From Sutcliffiella horikoshii (GTDB taxonomy: Bacteria > Bacillota > Bacilli > Bacillales > Bacillaceae_I): 64,000 nucleotides of DNA. The notes beneath the pieces are model-generated. The model did not search any database, was not told the origin of the DNA, and saw only the letters and a program-made list of their open reading frames with translations. Each line of letters begins with the position of its first letter. The first letter of the stretch is position 1. Below are positions 18,417-28,206 of this stretch, one piece after another. A program made the translations under genes and the position numbers. Location: the NCBI RefSeq assembly GCF_021991925.1, contig NZ_RXZI01000007.1:159452-223451 (forward strand), given 5' to 3'.

Positions 18417-18777
18417 TTAGTAGTGCCTCGACTCTTTCCGCCAGCTCCATCGGACTAAACGGCTTGGACATGAATCCCGACGCCCCGGAGGCAAGTACCT
18501 CTTCCCGGACAGACTGCTGACTTTTTGCTGTAAGCATAAGGACTGGCGGGAAATCTCGGAGATTCATGGTTTTCATCTTAGTTATAACTTCTAAGCCTGT
18601 ATACACAGGCATCATATAATCTAGAATGATAAGATCGAAAGTCTTTCCCGTTTCCAATAATTCAACGGCTTCCTTCCCAGTGCAAGCCTCCACAACGCTA
18701 TGACCTTCATCTTCAAGTGTGTCTGTTATAAGCATGCGGAGAACACTTTCGTCTTCTGCAAGCAATATTTGTGCCAT
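18400..18777 (-). CDS. single-domain response regulator (CheY-like)
   Basis: Predicted 125-residue receiver domain with no output domain. The acidic pocket (LLAEDES), the phosphorylated aspartate (LIILDYMMP), the switch threonine (LMLTAKS) and the lysine (MSKPFSP) are all present. The ATG at 18777 has GGGGGAG six bases upstream and is preferred to the ATG at 18792. It lies between the glycosyltransferase and histidine kinase genes and overlaps the latter, so it probably relays phosphate between the kinase and the Hpt-REC cyclase or acts on the polysaccharide machinery by protein contact. Confidence 0.92.
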   Translation of the reverse strand: MAQILLAEDESVLRMLITDTLEDEGHSVVEACTGKEAVELLETGKTFDLIILDYMMPVYTGLEVITKMKTMNLRDFPPVLMLTAKSQQSVREEVLASGASGFMSKPFSPMELAERVEALLNEMEK

Positions 18778-18804
18778 CTCTAACTCCCCCATTTTTTAAT
18801 CTTT

Positions 18805-20214
18805 TCATTGGGTAACGCCCTTACGCTGCATTTCTCCCCAACCCTTTTTCTTCCTCAGTACATCCACAATTCCCTGGCACCTCCAAATTACCGTTAAAGG
18901 TCTGTACCAGAATGTTTCGGTAAAGGAATAAAAGAACAAAACAGCGATATGCCTCGCTTTGGGATACCGTTTAAGACTCCATTCTTCCATCAAAATAGCC
19001 AGCATGGAATAGATGGAACCGTAAATAACAAAAAGCAAGAATAAGAGCAACGCCAATTCTTCGTATATCCCTCCCAGAAAAAAAGAAAGGATAATAAATA
19101 GATAGCCTGCAAGTTCCACGACTGGCCCTAAAAATTCAATAAGAATAAAATAAGGCATCGACACCATCCCAATGGAACCGTATTTTGGATTAAATGCCAT
19201 GGACCGATGTATCCACAAACTTTCAAACAAGCCCCTGTGCCACCTGTTCCTCTGTCTTTTTAAAAAAGTCATCTCTTCTGGAGCTTCTGTCCAGCACACA
19301 GGATCTGCCACATAAACGATTTTCTTGTCCGCCTTTTTTTCCTTTATATGCCGATGCAGCCGGACGACCAATTCCATGTCTTCCCCTACAGTATGGGAAT
19401 AGCCCCCTGCATCGATGACCCATTTTTTCGAAAATACACCGAAGGCACCGGATACAATCAGTAACAGATTGTGTCTGCTCAACCCAATACGTCCCACCAG
19501 AAATGCTCGCAAATACTCAATGACCTGCATAATGACCAACGGATTCTTGGATAGTCCCACCTTTAAGATGGAACCATTTTCAATGGAAGACCCGTTGGCG
19601 ATCCTTACGCTCCCTCCCGATGCAATGACATCTCCATCGGAATCGATGATCGGCTTCATTACTTTTAAGAAGGCATCCCTTTCCAAAATAGAGTCCCCAT
19701 CCACCGAACAAAAATAAGGGTAAGAGCAAAGGTTGATTCCAACATTCAATGCATCCGACTTTCCACCGTTCTCTTTATCTACCACATAGAGATAGTCAAT
19801 AACAGAAGACTGATAGATGCCTTTCACTTCTTTTGTAAGAAGCTTTTGTTTGACAATCTTTTTTATTTTCTTTAATTGAAATTCTTCGATAAGCTTTTCC
19901 ATCGTATCATCTTTTGATCCGTCATTTATCACAATGATTTCATATTGGGGATATTCGATGCTTAGAAGGGACCGGACAGATGCCACTATTCCGAGAGATT
20001 CATTATAGGCAGGCACCAAAATGGAAAGCGGTTTGGAATAACTAACATCCAGCAGGTCTTCGTATGGCTCGGTGTTGTCCAACTGGTAACTCTTCCTGAC
20101 TTGAAACAGGGAAACGATCAACATGAACATGTAAAAGAGGATCACCGTCCCCATATAAAGGACGACAAACCAACCAATCCCTTGCCAAAAGGTATAAAAG
20201 AAATTATAGTCCAT
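18805..20214 (-). CDS. processive GT2 glycosyltransferase
   Basis: Predicted 469-residue membrane glycosyltransferase of the BcsA/PgaC/hyaluronan-synthase type. One N-terminal helix is followed by a GT2 domain and three or four C-terminal helices. Motifs: ILVPAYNES, VINDGSKDDT, the nucleotide-sugar site SVDGDS, the catalytic-base region GEDMEL, and QRNRW, the (Q/R)xxRW motif of processive enzymes. No PilZ domain is present, so any c-di-GMP control must come through another protein. Its start overlaps the HEAT-repeat gene by 11 bases. The product is probably a cell-surface polysaccharide; its sugar is not predictable. Confidence 0.88.
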   Translation of the reverse strand: MDYNFFYTFWQGIGWFVVLYMGTVILFYMFMLIVSLFQVRKSYQLDNTEPYEDLLDVSYSKPLSILVPAYNESLGIVASVRSLLSIEYPQYEIIVINDGSKDDTMEKLIEEFQLKKIKKIVKQKLLTKEVKGIYQSSVIDYLYVVDKENGGKSDALNVGINLCSYPYFCSVDGDSILERDAFLKVMKPIIDSDGDVIASGGSVRIANGSSIENGSILKVGLSKNPLVIMQVIEYLRAFLVGRIGLSRHNLLLIVSGAFGVFSKKWVIDAGGYSHTVGEDMELVVRLHRHIKEKKADKKIVYVADPVCWTEAPEEMTFLKRQRNRWHRGLFESLWIHRSMAFNPKYGSIGMVSMPYFILIEFLGPVVELAGYLFIILSFFLGGIYEELALLLFLLFVIYGSIYSMLAILMEEWSLKRYPKARHIAVLFFYSFTETFWYRPLTVIWRCQGIVDVLRKKKGWGEMQRKGVTQ

Positions 20215-21259
20215 GAACTTTCCCTCCTTTCAAGAGCCACTCTTCTGCCATATCTCTTGCAAAACGGTCTGTTGAGGTTTCTTGGACCTGCCGAAGATAC
20301 TCTTCCCCTCCGTCAATGGCAATTATCGACTTCGCTGCATTGTTTCGGACATCAAAGTTCGGGTCGCTCAGAAGTTCGGTCAAAAAGGAGAGGCTTTCCT
20401 TCCGATTGGTTTTGCCCAGTAGTTTGCTAATCATCAACCGCTCTTCCCATGCACTCTCTCGAGTATGCAACTTCCCCATACGGTCCAAGATTTTACTGTA
20501 ACCCAATTCATTCAATGCTTTTAAAATGCGTATTTTCTTTTCCCCTATAGAGGGAATAAGAAGATCCTCGAGAAAGGAAAGGTACTCCCTTTTCCCATCA
20601 ATTCCTATCATATCTAGTACCGGAAGCTGAATGTATTCCGGAAGTTCTTCAAAACGAGTAACCATCACCTGAAACTGCTCCTCTGTCATCACACCAAATA
20701 GAGAGCGGTACATAAATTCCGATAGGCGCCAATTTGGTTCTTTCAAGAACTCCTCCCATTGATTGGTGTGGAGCCTGACCAAGATTTTTAATAATTGCCT
20801 TCTTTCTTCCTGGGAGAGTTTTCTTTTCTGAAAGGTAGACAGAAGAAATGGAACCATCCCTTTCATATGAAAATCCTCTACTGCATAAAGACAATTCATC
20901 CTGATGCTCCAACGATGCTTAAGAAGGTTCCGCTTATAAACATCGCTAAAATGCGTTTCGGCAAAAAGGGTGATTTTCTCTTGTACCTCTTCCCCCTGAA
21001 CCACATCGGCAAAATCTTTGAACAGCTCTTCCATTGCTTTCCATTGGTGGCCATTCCAATTCTGTTCAAGAATGACAGAATTTTGGCGGTATAAATAGTC
21101 AAAAACGCTCGCCCTCAATTTTTCTTTCTGTTGTTCTATCTGTTGACGCATCCGGTTCTGCATCCGTTTGGTGACAAGCATGAACAAAAATAAAAGGGAG
21201 AGTACGACAAATAAAGAAAGTATGATGACAAGCACAATGGTCAAAAGGTTATTTACCAT
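20204..21259 (-). CDS. membrane-anchored HEAT-repeat protein
   Basis: Predicted 351-residue protein with one N-terminal helix (about 7-30), a basic stretch, and then helical repeats. The last repeats (LSDPNFDVRNNAAKSIIAID) match HEAT/PBS-lyase-type repeats. Such scaffolds bind proteins and have no enzyme activity of their own. The ATG at 21259 has GGGGG eight bases ahead; a GTG at 21265 overlaps the upstream stop. It sits between the diguanylate cyclase and the glycosyltransferase, with overlaps on both sides, so a role in coupling the regulators to the synthase is plausible but unproven. Confidence 0.8.
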   Translation of the reverse strand: MVNNLLTIVLVIILSLFVVLSLLFLFMLVTKRMQNRMRQQIEQQKEKLRASVFDYLYRQNSVILEQNWNGHQWKAMEELFKDFADVVQGEEVQEKITLFAETHFSDVYKRNLLKHRWSIRMNCLYAVEDFHMKGMVPFLLSTFQKRKLSQEERRQLLKILVRLHTNQWEEFLKEPNWRLSEFMYRSLFGVMTEEQFQVMVTRFEELPEYIQLPVLDMIGIDGKREYLSFLEDLLIPSIGEKKIRILKALNELGYSKILDRMGKLHTRESAWEERLMISKLLGKTNRKESLSFLTELLSDPNFDVRNNAAKSIIAIDGGEEYLRQVQETSTDRFARDMAEEWLLKGGKVHGL

Positions 21260-21261
21260 TG

Positions 21262-22851
21262 TCACATCCCCCGCTTTATCAGATGTTGAAGCCTTGCTTC
21301 GACCTCAAGGAGCTTAAAAGGCTTTGTCACATAATCATCAGCGCCAAGTTGCAACGCTTTTTGAATATCCCGCTCACTTTTCCTTGAGGTCAACATCATC
21401 ACTTTAAACTGATCATGGCGCCTTTGGGCACGAAGCTTCTGCAAAACTTCCAATCCATCCATTTTCGGCATCATCCCATCGAGGATGATGACATACCGGT
21501 CTTGGCTTTGTAACCATTCCGATTGCAGAAAACTTTTCCCATCTTCAAATGTTTCTATTTCAAGGGTCCTATTGGCTGGCACCGACAGTTTTCCGACCAC
21601 TTCTGAAAGCATCATCCTTACAATTTCATCATCATCGACAATCGCGACCTTAACCTTCTGTATGACAACCTCTTGTCCTCCCTCGTATACCTCCACCCTT
21701 GCCTTTCCTTTCCTTTTTGCTTCATAAAGAGCCTTATCCGCCCGTTCCATAGCATGTTCCAACGACAAGCTTTCCTCCGTTATCTGTACGACTCCCCCTG
21801 AAAAAGAACAAGAAAAAGAGGCTTGGTATGCATGAAAAGTTACCTTCATGAAACCTTCCAGCAGGCGTCCAATCAGCTTTTCTGCTTGCTCCTTTGTTGT
21901 TTTCGGCAATAACATGGCAAACTCTTCGCCTCCATATCGGGCAAAAACATCGCCAGTCCTCATATGATGCTTCATATAGGCAGCAAGCCCCTTCAACACC
22001 TCGTCACCAACCACATGCCCATATGTATCATTCACCTTCTTAAAATAATCAAGATCAAGGACCCCTACACTAAACGTTTCTTTCATCCGGGAAAGGTTCG
22101 CTTGCAGTTTGCCATAGAACGAATGAAAATACTTGCGGTTATACGCCTTCGTCAGTTCATCAATCAACAACAATTCATCATACTGCTTTTTTCTCCCCAC
22201 ATGCCTAGAGATCCGCACTTCAAACTCTTCAAGATCCAACGGTTTAGACATAAAGTCATCCGCTCCCAAACGGTAAGCGTCCAGCCGATTTTTCCGTGTG
22301 GGATTGGAGCTGGTCACCATAACAGGTGTCAGCATTTGCTGCCCGCTAGCTTGAAGCCGCTCCAACAAATGAAGCCCAGCATTATCTTTTAAGCAATCAT
22401 CTAGTATCAGGCAATCTGGCTTTACATCATAAAATGTATCAATAGACTTATCGATGTCTGTACTGACCAATACATGGAAGGATTTGCTCTCAAGGTATTC
22501 CTTCCATTCCATGAGTAAAGAAGCATCATGATCCGCGATGAGGATACTTGGTTGATCTTTTGATTGTTCGATTGTGGCAGGGCGCATCTTTTTACAATAG
22601 CCAATAACCTCTTGCAAAAATGATTGGCATTCCTTCCATTGCCAAGTTTCCTTTACCATAGTATCCGTTTTTTCATATAACGCTTCTGTTATATCCCCAA
22701 GCTCATCCAGTCCGACTGTCCTTGCAGTTCCTTTTATGGAGTGAATAAATCGATACACTTCTTCATGAGGAATATCGCCAGCGCTATCTTCCCACTGATT
22801 GATTTGGTTCCAGATATTATCTATCAATTTCGTTTTATATTTATCCAACAT
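21262..22851 (-). CDS. Hpt-REC-GGDEF-REC diguanylate cyclase
   Basis: Predicted 529-residue soluble protein. Order: Hpt domain (about 1-90, with the phosphohistidine motif HSIKGTA), receiver 1 (about 110-230, aspartate in LILDD), GGDEF domain (about 240-400) with intact active site GGEEF and the inhibitory I-site RTGD five residues before it, and receiver 2 (about 405-525, aspartate in IILDGMMP). It should make c-di-GMP from two GTP under phosphorelay control and product inhibition. The ATG at 22851 has AAAGGG seven bases ahead. It is the first gene of the operon and overlaps the HEAT gene. Confidence 0.92.
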   Translation of the reverse strand: MLDKYKTKLIDNIWNQINQWEDSAGDIPHEEVYRFIHSIKGTARTVGLDELGDITEALYEKTDTMVKETWQWKECQSFLQEVIGYCKKMRPATIEQSKDQPSILIADHDASLLMEWKEYLESKSFHVLVSTDIDKSIDTFYDVKPDCLILDDCLKDNAGLHLLERLQASGQQMLTPVMVTSSNPTRKNRLDAYRLGADDFMSKPLDLEEFEVRISRHVGRKKQYDELLLIDELTKAYNRKYFHSFYGKLQANLSRMKETFSVGVLDLDYFKKVNDTYGHVVGDEVLKGLAAYMKHHMRTGDVFARYGGEEFAMLLPKTTKEQAEKLIGRLLEGFMKVTFHAYQASFSCSFSGGVVQITEESLSLEHAMERADKALYEAKRKGKARVEVYEGGQEVVIQKVKVAIVDDDEIVRMMLSEVVGKLSVPANRTLEIETFEDGKSFLQSEWLQSQDRYVIILDGMMPKMDGLEVLQKLRAQRRHDQFKVMMLTSRKSERDIQKALQLGADDYVTKPFKLLEVEARLQHLIKRGM

Positions 22852-23001
22852 CACACAACCCTTTCGTACAGAAAACCTTCCCTTACTAAGTTCCAATATA
22901 TTTTAATTATAAGGATGTATGATGGTCATGTCATGGATATATTTTCATTACGGAACATTTAAATAATGCATGAATTTTTATTTTGAACCAATTATCCAAA
23001 T

Positions 23002-23040
23002 AAAAAGTGCCACTCTTTTTGAAGGAGTGACACTTTTTAA
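23002..23040 (-). terminator. terminator of the alkA-rlm operon
   Basis: Arms AAAAAGTGCCACTC / GAGTGACACTTTTT with one mismatch lie just past the stop of the minus-strand RNA methyltransferase gene. T-rich on both strands. Confidence 0.7.
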
Positions 23041-23049
23041 AAAAATTGT

Positions 23050-24450
23050 TCAGTTGCGTACAAACCTCACAACACTCTCCACATGAGCGGTTTGAGGAAA
23101 CATATCCACAGGCTGGATCCAGTCCACCTTATATTTTCTGCTCAAGAATTGAATATCCTTGGCAAGTGTGGAAGGATTACAGGAAACATATACAAAGTTT
23201 TTCGGTTCTACGTCCAAGACGGTCTTCATGAAAGTTTCATCCAAGCCCGTTCGTGGTGGATCCACGACAATCGTATCTGGCTTCCAACCTTCTTTCACCC
23301 ATCTTGGCAGCCATTTCTCCGCTTTTCCTGCAACATATTTCATGTTGTTGTATCCGTGGCGTTTTGCGTTTTCCTTCGCGTCCTCAATGGATTCTGCGAT
23401 GGTGTCCATGCCACGCACCTCTCCAGCATTTTCCGCCAGCCAAAGTCCGATGGTTCCGACTCCACAATAAGCGTCTACCACTTTTTCTTTACCCGTCAAT
23501 TGTGCCGCTTCTTTCACCAAATCATACAGCTTTACCGTTTGTACAGGGTTAAGCTGAAAGAAGGCACGGGCACTCAGTTCAAATGAAACATCCCCAAGTG
23601 TTTCTTGAATTACTTTTTCTCCACTTAAATGGAACGTTTCTTCCCCAAAAATTAGGGAGGTTTTTTTGCCGTTCACATTTAGCATGATGCTCTTCACTTT
23701 TGGCAAGCGCTTTTGAATTTCTTCCACTACCAACTGTTTGCGGGGCAATTTTTCATCTGTTGTGATCAGGACAACTTGAATTTCCCCAGTGGAAAAACCA
23801 ACTCTTGTCATGATGGTCCGTACGGATGGTTGGCCCTTTTTCTCATTTTGAACAGGAATGTTGAAGTCCTGCAGGATTTTTTTCACTGTGTTGGTTACTT
23901 CCGTTGTGGCACTGTGCTGGACGATACAATTATCAATATCGATCAGTTTATGGGAGTTGGCACCGTAAAGTCCTGCGATGACTTTCTCCTTATGCTTTCC
24001 AACCTGAAACTGGCTTTTGTTTCGGTAGTTCCAAGGGTCATCCATGCCAATTGTCGGTCTAATGTCCAACTTACCCACATTAAGCTTTGTATGGCGTTCT
24101 AATGACTGAATGACGATATCGCGCTTTAGGGTCAACTGTTGATCGTATTTTAGATGCTGCAACTGACACCCTCCGCATTGTTCATAGATCGGGCATCGAG
24201 GGGTAGTGCGGTGCGGCGACTTGCTTCTGATTTTCTTGATTTTGGCTTCTGCAAACTTGTTTTTGACATCTGTCACTTCCGCCACGACTACTTCTTCAGG
24301 TAATGCCCCAGGAACAAATACGACTTGCTTTTTAAAATAGCCCACACCTTCCCCATTAATTCCAAGGCGCTTGATGGTTAATGGAAAGGTCTGTCCCACT
24401 TTCATGTCGACACTGGATTGTTGCTTATTATATGGTTTCTTCGTTTTCAT
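23050..24450 (-). CDS. rlmD: 23S rRNA (uracil-5-)-methyltransferase, TrmA/RlmCD family
   Basis: Predicted 466-residue SAM-dependent enzyme that methylates uracil C5 in 23S rRNA. Order: TRAM RNA-binding domain (about 12-75), a [4Fe-4S] cysteine cluster ([14 protein letters not shown]), the methyltransferase fold ([27 protein letters not shown]) and the catalytic cysteine in [12 protein letters not shown]. Bacillus carries two such paralogues (YefA/RlmCD and YfjO); the location after an AlkA gene matches YfjO. It overlaps the upstream glycosylase gene by four bases (ATGA), so translation is coupled. The exact target uridine is not readable from the sequence. Confidence 0.9.
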   Translation of the reverse strand: MKTKKPYNKQQSSVDMKVGQTFPLTIKRLGINGEGVGYFKKQVVFVPGALPEEVVVAEVTDVKNKFAEAKIKKIRSKSPHRTTPRCPIYEQCGGCQLQHLKYDQQLTLKRDIVIQSLERHTKLNVGKLDIRPTIGMDDPWNYRNKSQFQVGKHKEKVIAGLYGANSHKLIDIDNCIVQHSATTEVTNTVKKILQDFNIPVQNEKKGQPSVRTIMTRVGFSTGEIQVVLITTDEKLPRKQLVVEEIQKRLPKVKSIMLNVNGKKTSLIFGEETFHLSGEKVIQETLGDVSFELSARAFFQLNPVQTVKLYDLVKEAAQLTGKEKVVDAYCGVGTIGLWLAENAGEVRGMDTIAESIEDAKENAKRHGYNNMKYVAGKAEKWLPRWVKEGWKPDTIVVDPPRTGLDETFMKTVLDVEPKNFVYVSCNPSTLAKDIQFLSRKYKVDWIQPVDMFPQTAHVESVVRFVRN

Positions 24451-25337
24451 TTTACTAACTCCTCAGGTTGCGGTTCGATGCTTCTCCAAAGGTAAAGGGA
24501 CGCATAACTTAAATATGGTTCCCAACCCTTGCTCCATTCCTGCATCTGCAGGATGGTTGGCTTTTGGTCGAGTCCTTTTAGTTTTTTTAGTGCATTTTGG
24601 ATGCCGATATCTGCAATCGGAAAAAGATTGGGTCTGCCAAGCCCAAATAGTAGCAGATTCTGAACGGTCCAAGGACCAATGCCTCTAACTTTTACTAGTT
24701 CTTTCAGAATCACTTCATCCGGTTTTTGGTGCAATTTGTATAAAGGTAGTTCTCCCTCCGAGATCATTTTAGATGTATCTATGATATATTCCGCTTTTCG
24801 GCGGCTCATTTTGAGTTCAGTGATCTGCTCATAATCAAGCTTAGCGACATCTTCTGGCTTTGGATAGAACCAGACACCTTCTCTTTCAAACCCGAAAGTG
24901 TGGACAAACCGCTGTGTCAAGGTGTGTGCGAATTTCATATTGACCTGCTGATGGATGATGCATTTCATCAGGCAATGATACAGGTCGAAATCTAGAACAA
25001 GTGGTGTTCCTTCATGCTCTTTGAAGATTGTTGCAAGCTCTGTTTTAGCAAAATGATCTTGAATAGCTTGGAGTGGTTTGTCCCATTGGAAGATATTTTT
25101 TATGTGATGTATTTCTTTTTCTGTCAGGTTTGCATTACTTGTAAGTTGGAAGGAAGGTTCCTGTTTGGTTCCTGTCGCTTGGACAGTGATTACTATTGGC
25201 AGTTCTTCTTGATACATCGGAACTTTTACCGTTCGTTCCTTTTGAATAATAACCATTAAAGGGTCAATGGATAGCCGTTGCAGCACTCTGTCAAAATCAT
25301 ATGGTCCGTCTATATTTATTTTAACCAATTTCTCCAC
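24447..25337 (-). CDS. DNA-3-methyladenine glycosylase II (AlkA/YfjP type)
   Basis: Predicted 296-residue base-excision repair enzyme that removes alkylated purines. The C-terminal half has the helix-hairpin-helix-GPD motif ([21 protein letters not shown]) and the catalytic aspartate in FPIADIG. The N-terminal 100 residues form the AlkA-like accessory domain. It starts with GTG close to GAAGGA. It is first in a two-gene operon with the RNA methyltransferase, the order seen in B. subtilis (yfjP-yfjO). Confidence 0.9.
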   Translation of the reverse strand: MEKLVKINIDGPYDFDRVLQRLSIDPLMVIIQKERTVKVPMYQEELPIVITVQATGTKQEPSFQLTSNANLTEKEIHHIKNIFQWDKPLQAIQDHFAKTELATIFKEHEGTPLVLDFDLYHCLMKCIIHQQVNMKFAHTLTQRFVHTFGFEREGVWFYPKPEDVAKLDYEQITELKMSRRKAEYIIDTSKMISEGELPLYKLHQKPDEVILKELVKVRGIGPWTVQNLLLFGLGRPNLFPIADIGIQNALKKLKGLDQKPTILQMQEWSKGWEPYLSYASLYLWRSIEPQPEELVK

Positions 25338-25443
25338 CGTCCTTCATTTACTGTCCCAATTATAACGGCTTTCCGTTGTGTTGCCAAACATGGGAATTGG
25401 CGCGGAGTCGTTTCATCCTAATGGATGGGACATCGGAACATGA

Positions 25444-25481
25444 AAAGAACTCCTTGCTGGCGGGCAAAGGAGTCAGTTCTC
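25444..25481 (-). terminator. terminator overlapping the pdaA stop
   Basis: Arms AAGAACTCCTT and AAAGGAGTCAGTTCT pair with one bulge. On the minus strand the stem is followed by TTTTC. The hairpin begins within the last codons of pdaA. Confidence 0.5.
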
Positions 25482-26288
25482 TTGAATAAGCAAGATTGGA
25501 TTGGGAATAGTATGTTGTGCAGCGATATGATCCAGGCTTTTAAATTCATATCCCTGTTTCTGCAGGTCATCAATCACTTTTTCCATCGCTTCAGCATTGT
25601 CTTTGGAAACGGTGTGTAGCAGAAGGATGGCGCCTGGATGGATCTGGGCCATGATGTTGTCATAAGAATATCTCCAGCCTTTTTGCTGGTCCGTGTACCA
25701 GTCAACATATGCCAGGGACCAGAATACATGTTGATAGCCCATTTGATTGGCAAGTGCCAAGGTCCGATCACTGAAAGTCCCACGAGGGGGCCGCAGGTAT
25801 GTCATATTATCAAGCCCAGTGATGTTTTTGTATTCCTCTTTGATCATATCGAGCTCTTTTTTGAATCGGACGTCGTTCACTTGTGTCATATCTGGATGAT
25901 GCCAGCTATGGTTACCGACAATATGGCCTTCGTTTACCATCCGCTTAATGAGGTCAGGCTGATCTTTAAGATAGTAACCTGTTACAAAAAAGGCTGCGGG
26001 AACCTTTTTCTTTTTAAGTACATCTAAAACCTTTTCGGTGTATCCATTCTCGTAGCCATTATCAAAAGTAAGATATATTTCTTTTTTCGTGGTGTCACCA
26101 AGGTAGAATGCGTTGTGCTTTTTTAGAAGTGCCTCGTATTTTTCACCAGCATCCGGCGGTTCATGGTTCTGGCTCTTTTTAAACCCCCAATGCAGGGTGG
26201 TAGTGGAATAGTTGTCCGCTTGGATAAGCTGCGGAATCAGAAAAAGTGCCATAGCAGTAATGGTTAAGATGTTGAGTAGTTTTCTCAT
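25473..26288 (-). CDS. pdaA: spore cortex N-acetylmuramic acid deacetylase PdaA
   Basis: Predicted 271-residue exported polysaccharide deacetylase (CE4/NodB fold) needed to make muramic-delta-lactam in spore cortex peptidoglycan. A signal peptide (MRKLLNILTITAMALFLIPQ) precedes motif 1 LTFDNGYENGYT (DNG variant typical of PdaA), zinc-ligand motif NHSWHHPDM and motif RPPRGTFSD. An upstream in-frame ATG at 26414 would add 42 residues before the signal peptide and has no ribosome site; the ATG at 26288 has AAGGGAGGA nine bases ahead. Its presence implies a spore former, and the neighbourhood matches B. subtilis yfjS. Confidence 0.92.
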   Translation of the reverse strand: MRKLLNILTITAMALFLIPQLIQADNYSTTTLHWGFKKSQNHEPPDAGEKYEALLKKHNAFYLGDTTKKEIYLTFDNGYENGYTEKVLDVLKKKKVPAAFFVTGYYLKDQPDLIKRMVNEGHIVGNHSWHHPDMTQVNDVRFKKELDMIKEEYKNITGLDNMTYLRPPRGTFSDRTLALANQMGYQHVFWSLAYVDWYTDQQKGWRYSYDNIMAQIHPGAILLLHTVSKDNAEAMEKVIDDLQKQGYEFKSLDHIAAQHTIPNPILLIQEN

Positions 26289-26469
26289 TTCATTATGTCC
26301 TCCCTTCCATGTTTTGTCGCTACTTCTATGTTTCGTTTTGGAGGGAGGAATGATACGGTGTATTGTTTTCCAATTAGGGAAGAAGGAGCGAGTGGCGGGT
26401 TTGTGGCCAGCCACTCCTCTTTTAATACTTTAAAAGGAAAGAGACCTAACCTTCTTTCGCAAGGTTAGG

Positions 26470-26532
26470 AAATACTGTCCGAGTGCAGGCAAATACAAGC
26501 GAAAGTCAGCCAAATACAGTCCGAAACATCCT
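26470..26532. repeat. short 21-bp tandem repeat
   Basis: Three units starting AAATAC at 26470, 26491 and 26512, spaced exactly 21 bases, share the pattern AAATACnnnnCGAAnnnCAG. They lie between pdaA's promoter side and the fumarase terminator. The rest of this 376-bp gap shows no gene. Confidence 0.5.
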
Positions 26533-26610
26533 CCATACATGCCAATCGACATTTACCGGGAAATAACGACGCAACTCTTCCACCTCATCCACCACTTCCG
26601 TTTCCACAAT

Positions 26611-26656
26611 CAAAAAAGCAGCCCGGCAACAAACTAACGTTGCCAAACTGCTTTAT
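26611..26656 (-). terminator. terminator of the fumarase gene
   Basis: A two-part stem (AAAGCAG...GGCAAC / GTTGCC...CTGCTTT) ends in a run of six T on the minus strand, nine bases past the fumarase stop. Confidence 0.75.
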
Positions 26657-26664
26657 ATTAAAAA

Positions 26665-28206
26665 TTAGTTAAACACTCTATCCTTAAACTGCGCAAGCTT
26701 CTCTAAAGAAGACTTTTCCACATCCGCATGCAAGCTGTTGCCATGTGAATCCATCGTTACAACCGCAGTAAAGCCTTCCACATTTAAGTGCCACATTGCT
26801 TCTGGGATACCGAACTCCATCAAATCTACTCCGTCGACACCCTTGATACAGTCGGCATAATATTGCGCCGCTCCGCCGATTGCATTCAAGTAAACGCCGC
26901 CGTGCTCTTCCAATGCCTTCAATGTTTTAGCACCCATTCCACCTTTACCCATCACAGCGCGGATACCAAAGCGCTTCATGATATCTCCTTGATAAGGCTC
27001 CTCGCGGATACTTGTCGTCGGGCCGGCTGCTTTGACGTGCCAGTTTCCTTCGTCATCCTTAAGCATAACCGGTCCACAGTGATAGATAATTTGGCCATCT
27101 AAGTCAACCGGGGCATCATTGTCACTCAAGTGCTTGTGGATCGCGTCACGACCAGTGTACATTCTGCCATTGATGCGTACTACGTCTCCCACTTTTAAAG
27201 AACGTATTTTTTCTTCCGTAATCGGCGCTTCCAAAACGATTTCACTAGCTTCAGAAGTAGCTGCCACTTCTTCTTGCTCTGTCAATTCTTTAGAGAAGTC
27301 GATCATTTCCCCTTCTTGATATAACCACTCGTTGATCTCACCAGTGGCGGGGCTGAGTTTCACTCCCAGTCGGCGATACGCCCAGCAATTGTACGCAACA
27401 GAAACGAAGAAGCTCGCCGGAATGCGGTGTGCAACCCCAACCTTACAGCCAAGCAGTGTCGTTTCACCGCCGAAGCCCATTGTTCCGATACCAAGTTTAT
27501 TGGCGTTATCCATTACATACTCTTCCAGCTCTTTTAATTCTGGTACTGAGTTCTCATCATCAAGGCTGCGGAATAGCTGTTCTTTTGCAAGTTCATAGCC
27601 GGAAGTGCGGTCGCCACCAATTCCAACCCCGATGACGCCAGCGCTACAGCCCTGACCTTGTGCCTGGTATACCGAATGCATCACACATTTACGGATTCCA
27701 TCCAGGTCACGACCTGCACGGCCAAGTCCCTCAAGCTCACAAGGCAAACTATACTGGATATTCTTGTTCTCACAGCCGCCGCCTTTTAAGATCAGGCGAG
27801 CATCGATATAATCCTTTTCCCATTGCTCAAATTTGATGACAGGAACACCTTCTCCAAGGTTGTCCCCGCTGTTCGCACCAGTCAAAGAGTCAACAGAGTT
27901 CGGACGCAGCTTACCGTCTTTTGTCGCTTGAACAATCGCTTCTTTAATTACCTTTTTAATTTCTAGTTGGTTGACGCCAACAGGTGTTTTTATTTTAAAT
28001 GTAGGCAGTCCTGTGTCCTGACAAATTGGAGACACATTTTCATCCGCCATCGTAATATTATTCGTAATTGTCGCAAGTGACATCGCTGCACGTGTCCCGG
28101 CACTTTCACTAAGTTTAGCTTTTGCTATGGCCCGGCGCACATCCTTAGGAAGCTTTGTAGAGGTTTCCACAATCAAGTCATACATGCTCTCATATAATTT
28201 ATTCAT
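26665..28206 (-). CDS. fumA: class I iron-sulfur fumarate hydratase
   Basis: Predicted 513-residue TCA-cycle enzyme interconverting fumarate and malate. The N-terminal alpha domain carries the cysteines expected to bind an oxygen-sensitive [4Fe-4S] cluster (CQDTGLPTF; GGGCENKN; GQGCSAGVIGVGIGGDRTSGY). The C-terminal beta domain includes GRDAIHKHL, YHCGPV and AGPTTSIREEPYQ. Both halves are fused in one chain, as in E. coli FumA/FumB. It is a single gene with its own terminator. An L(+)-tartrate dehydratase is the closest alternative, but the length and fusion favour fumarase. Confidence 0.9.
   Translation of the reverse strand: MNKLYESMYDLIVETSTKLPKDVRRAIAKAKLSESAGTRAAMSLATITNNITMADENVSPICQDTGLPTFKIKTPVGVNQLEIKKVIKEAIVQATKDGKLRPNSVDSLTGANSGDNLGEGVPVIKFEQWEKDYIDARLILKGGGCENKNIQYSLPCELEGLGRAGRDLDGIRKCVMHSVYQAQGQGCSAGVIGVGIGGDRTSGYELAKEQLFRSLDDENSVPELKELEEYVMDNANKLGIGTMGFGGETTLLGCKVGVAHRIPASFFVSVAYNCWAYRRLGVKLSPATGEINEWLYQEGEMIDFSKELTEQEEVAATSEASEIVLEAPITEEKIRSLKVGDVVRINGRMYTGRDAIHKHLSDNDAPVDLDGQIIYHCGPVMLKDDEGNWHVKAAGPTTSIREEPYQGDIMKRFGIRAVMGKGGMGAKTLKALEEHGGVYLNAIGGAAQYYADCIKGVDGVDLMEFGIPEAMWHLNVEGFTAVVTMDSHGNSLHADVEKSSLEKLAQFKDRVFN

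Noticed and set aside
26212..26433. Plus-strand frame over the pdaA signal peptide
   Set aside because: It is the antisense shadow of the hydrophobic signal peptide and lacks a ribosome binding site.
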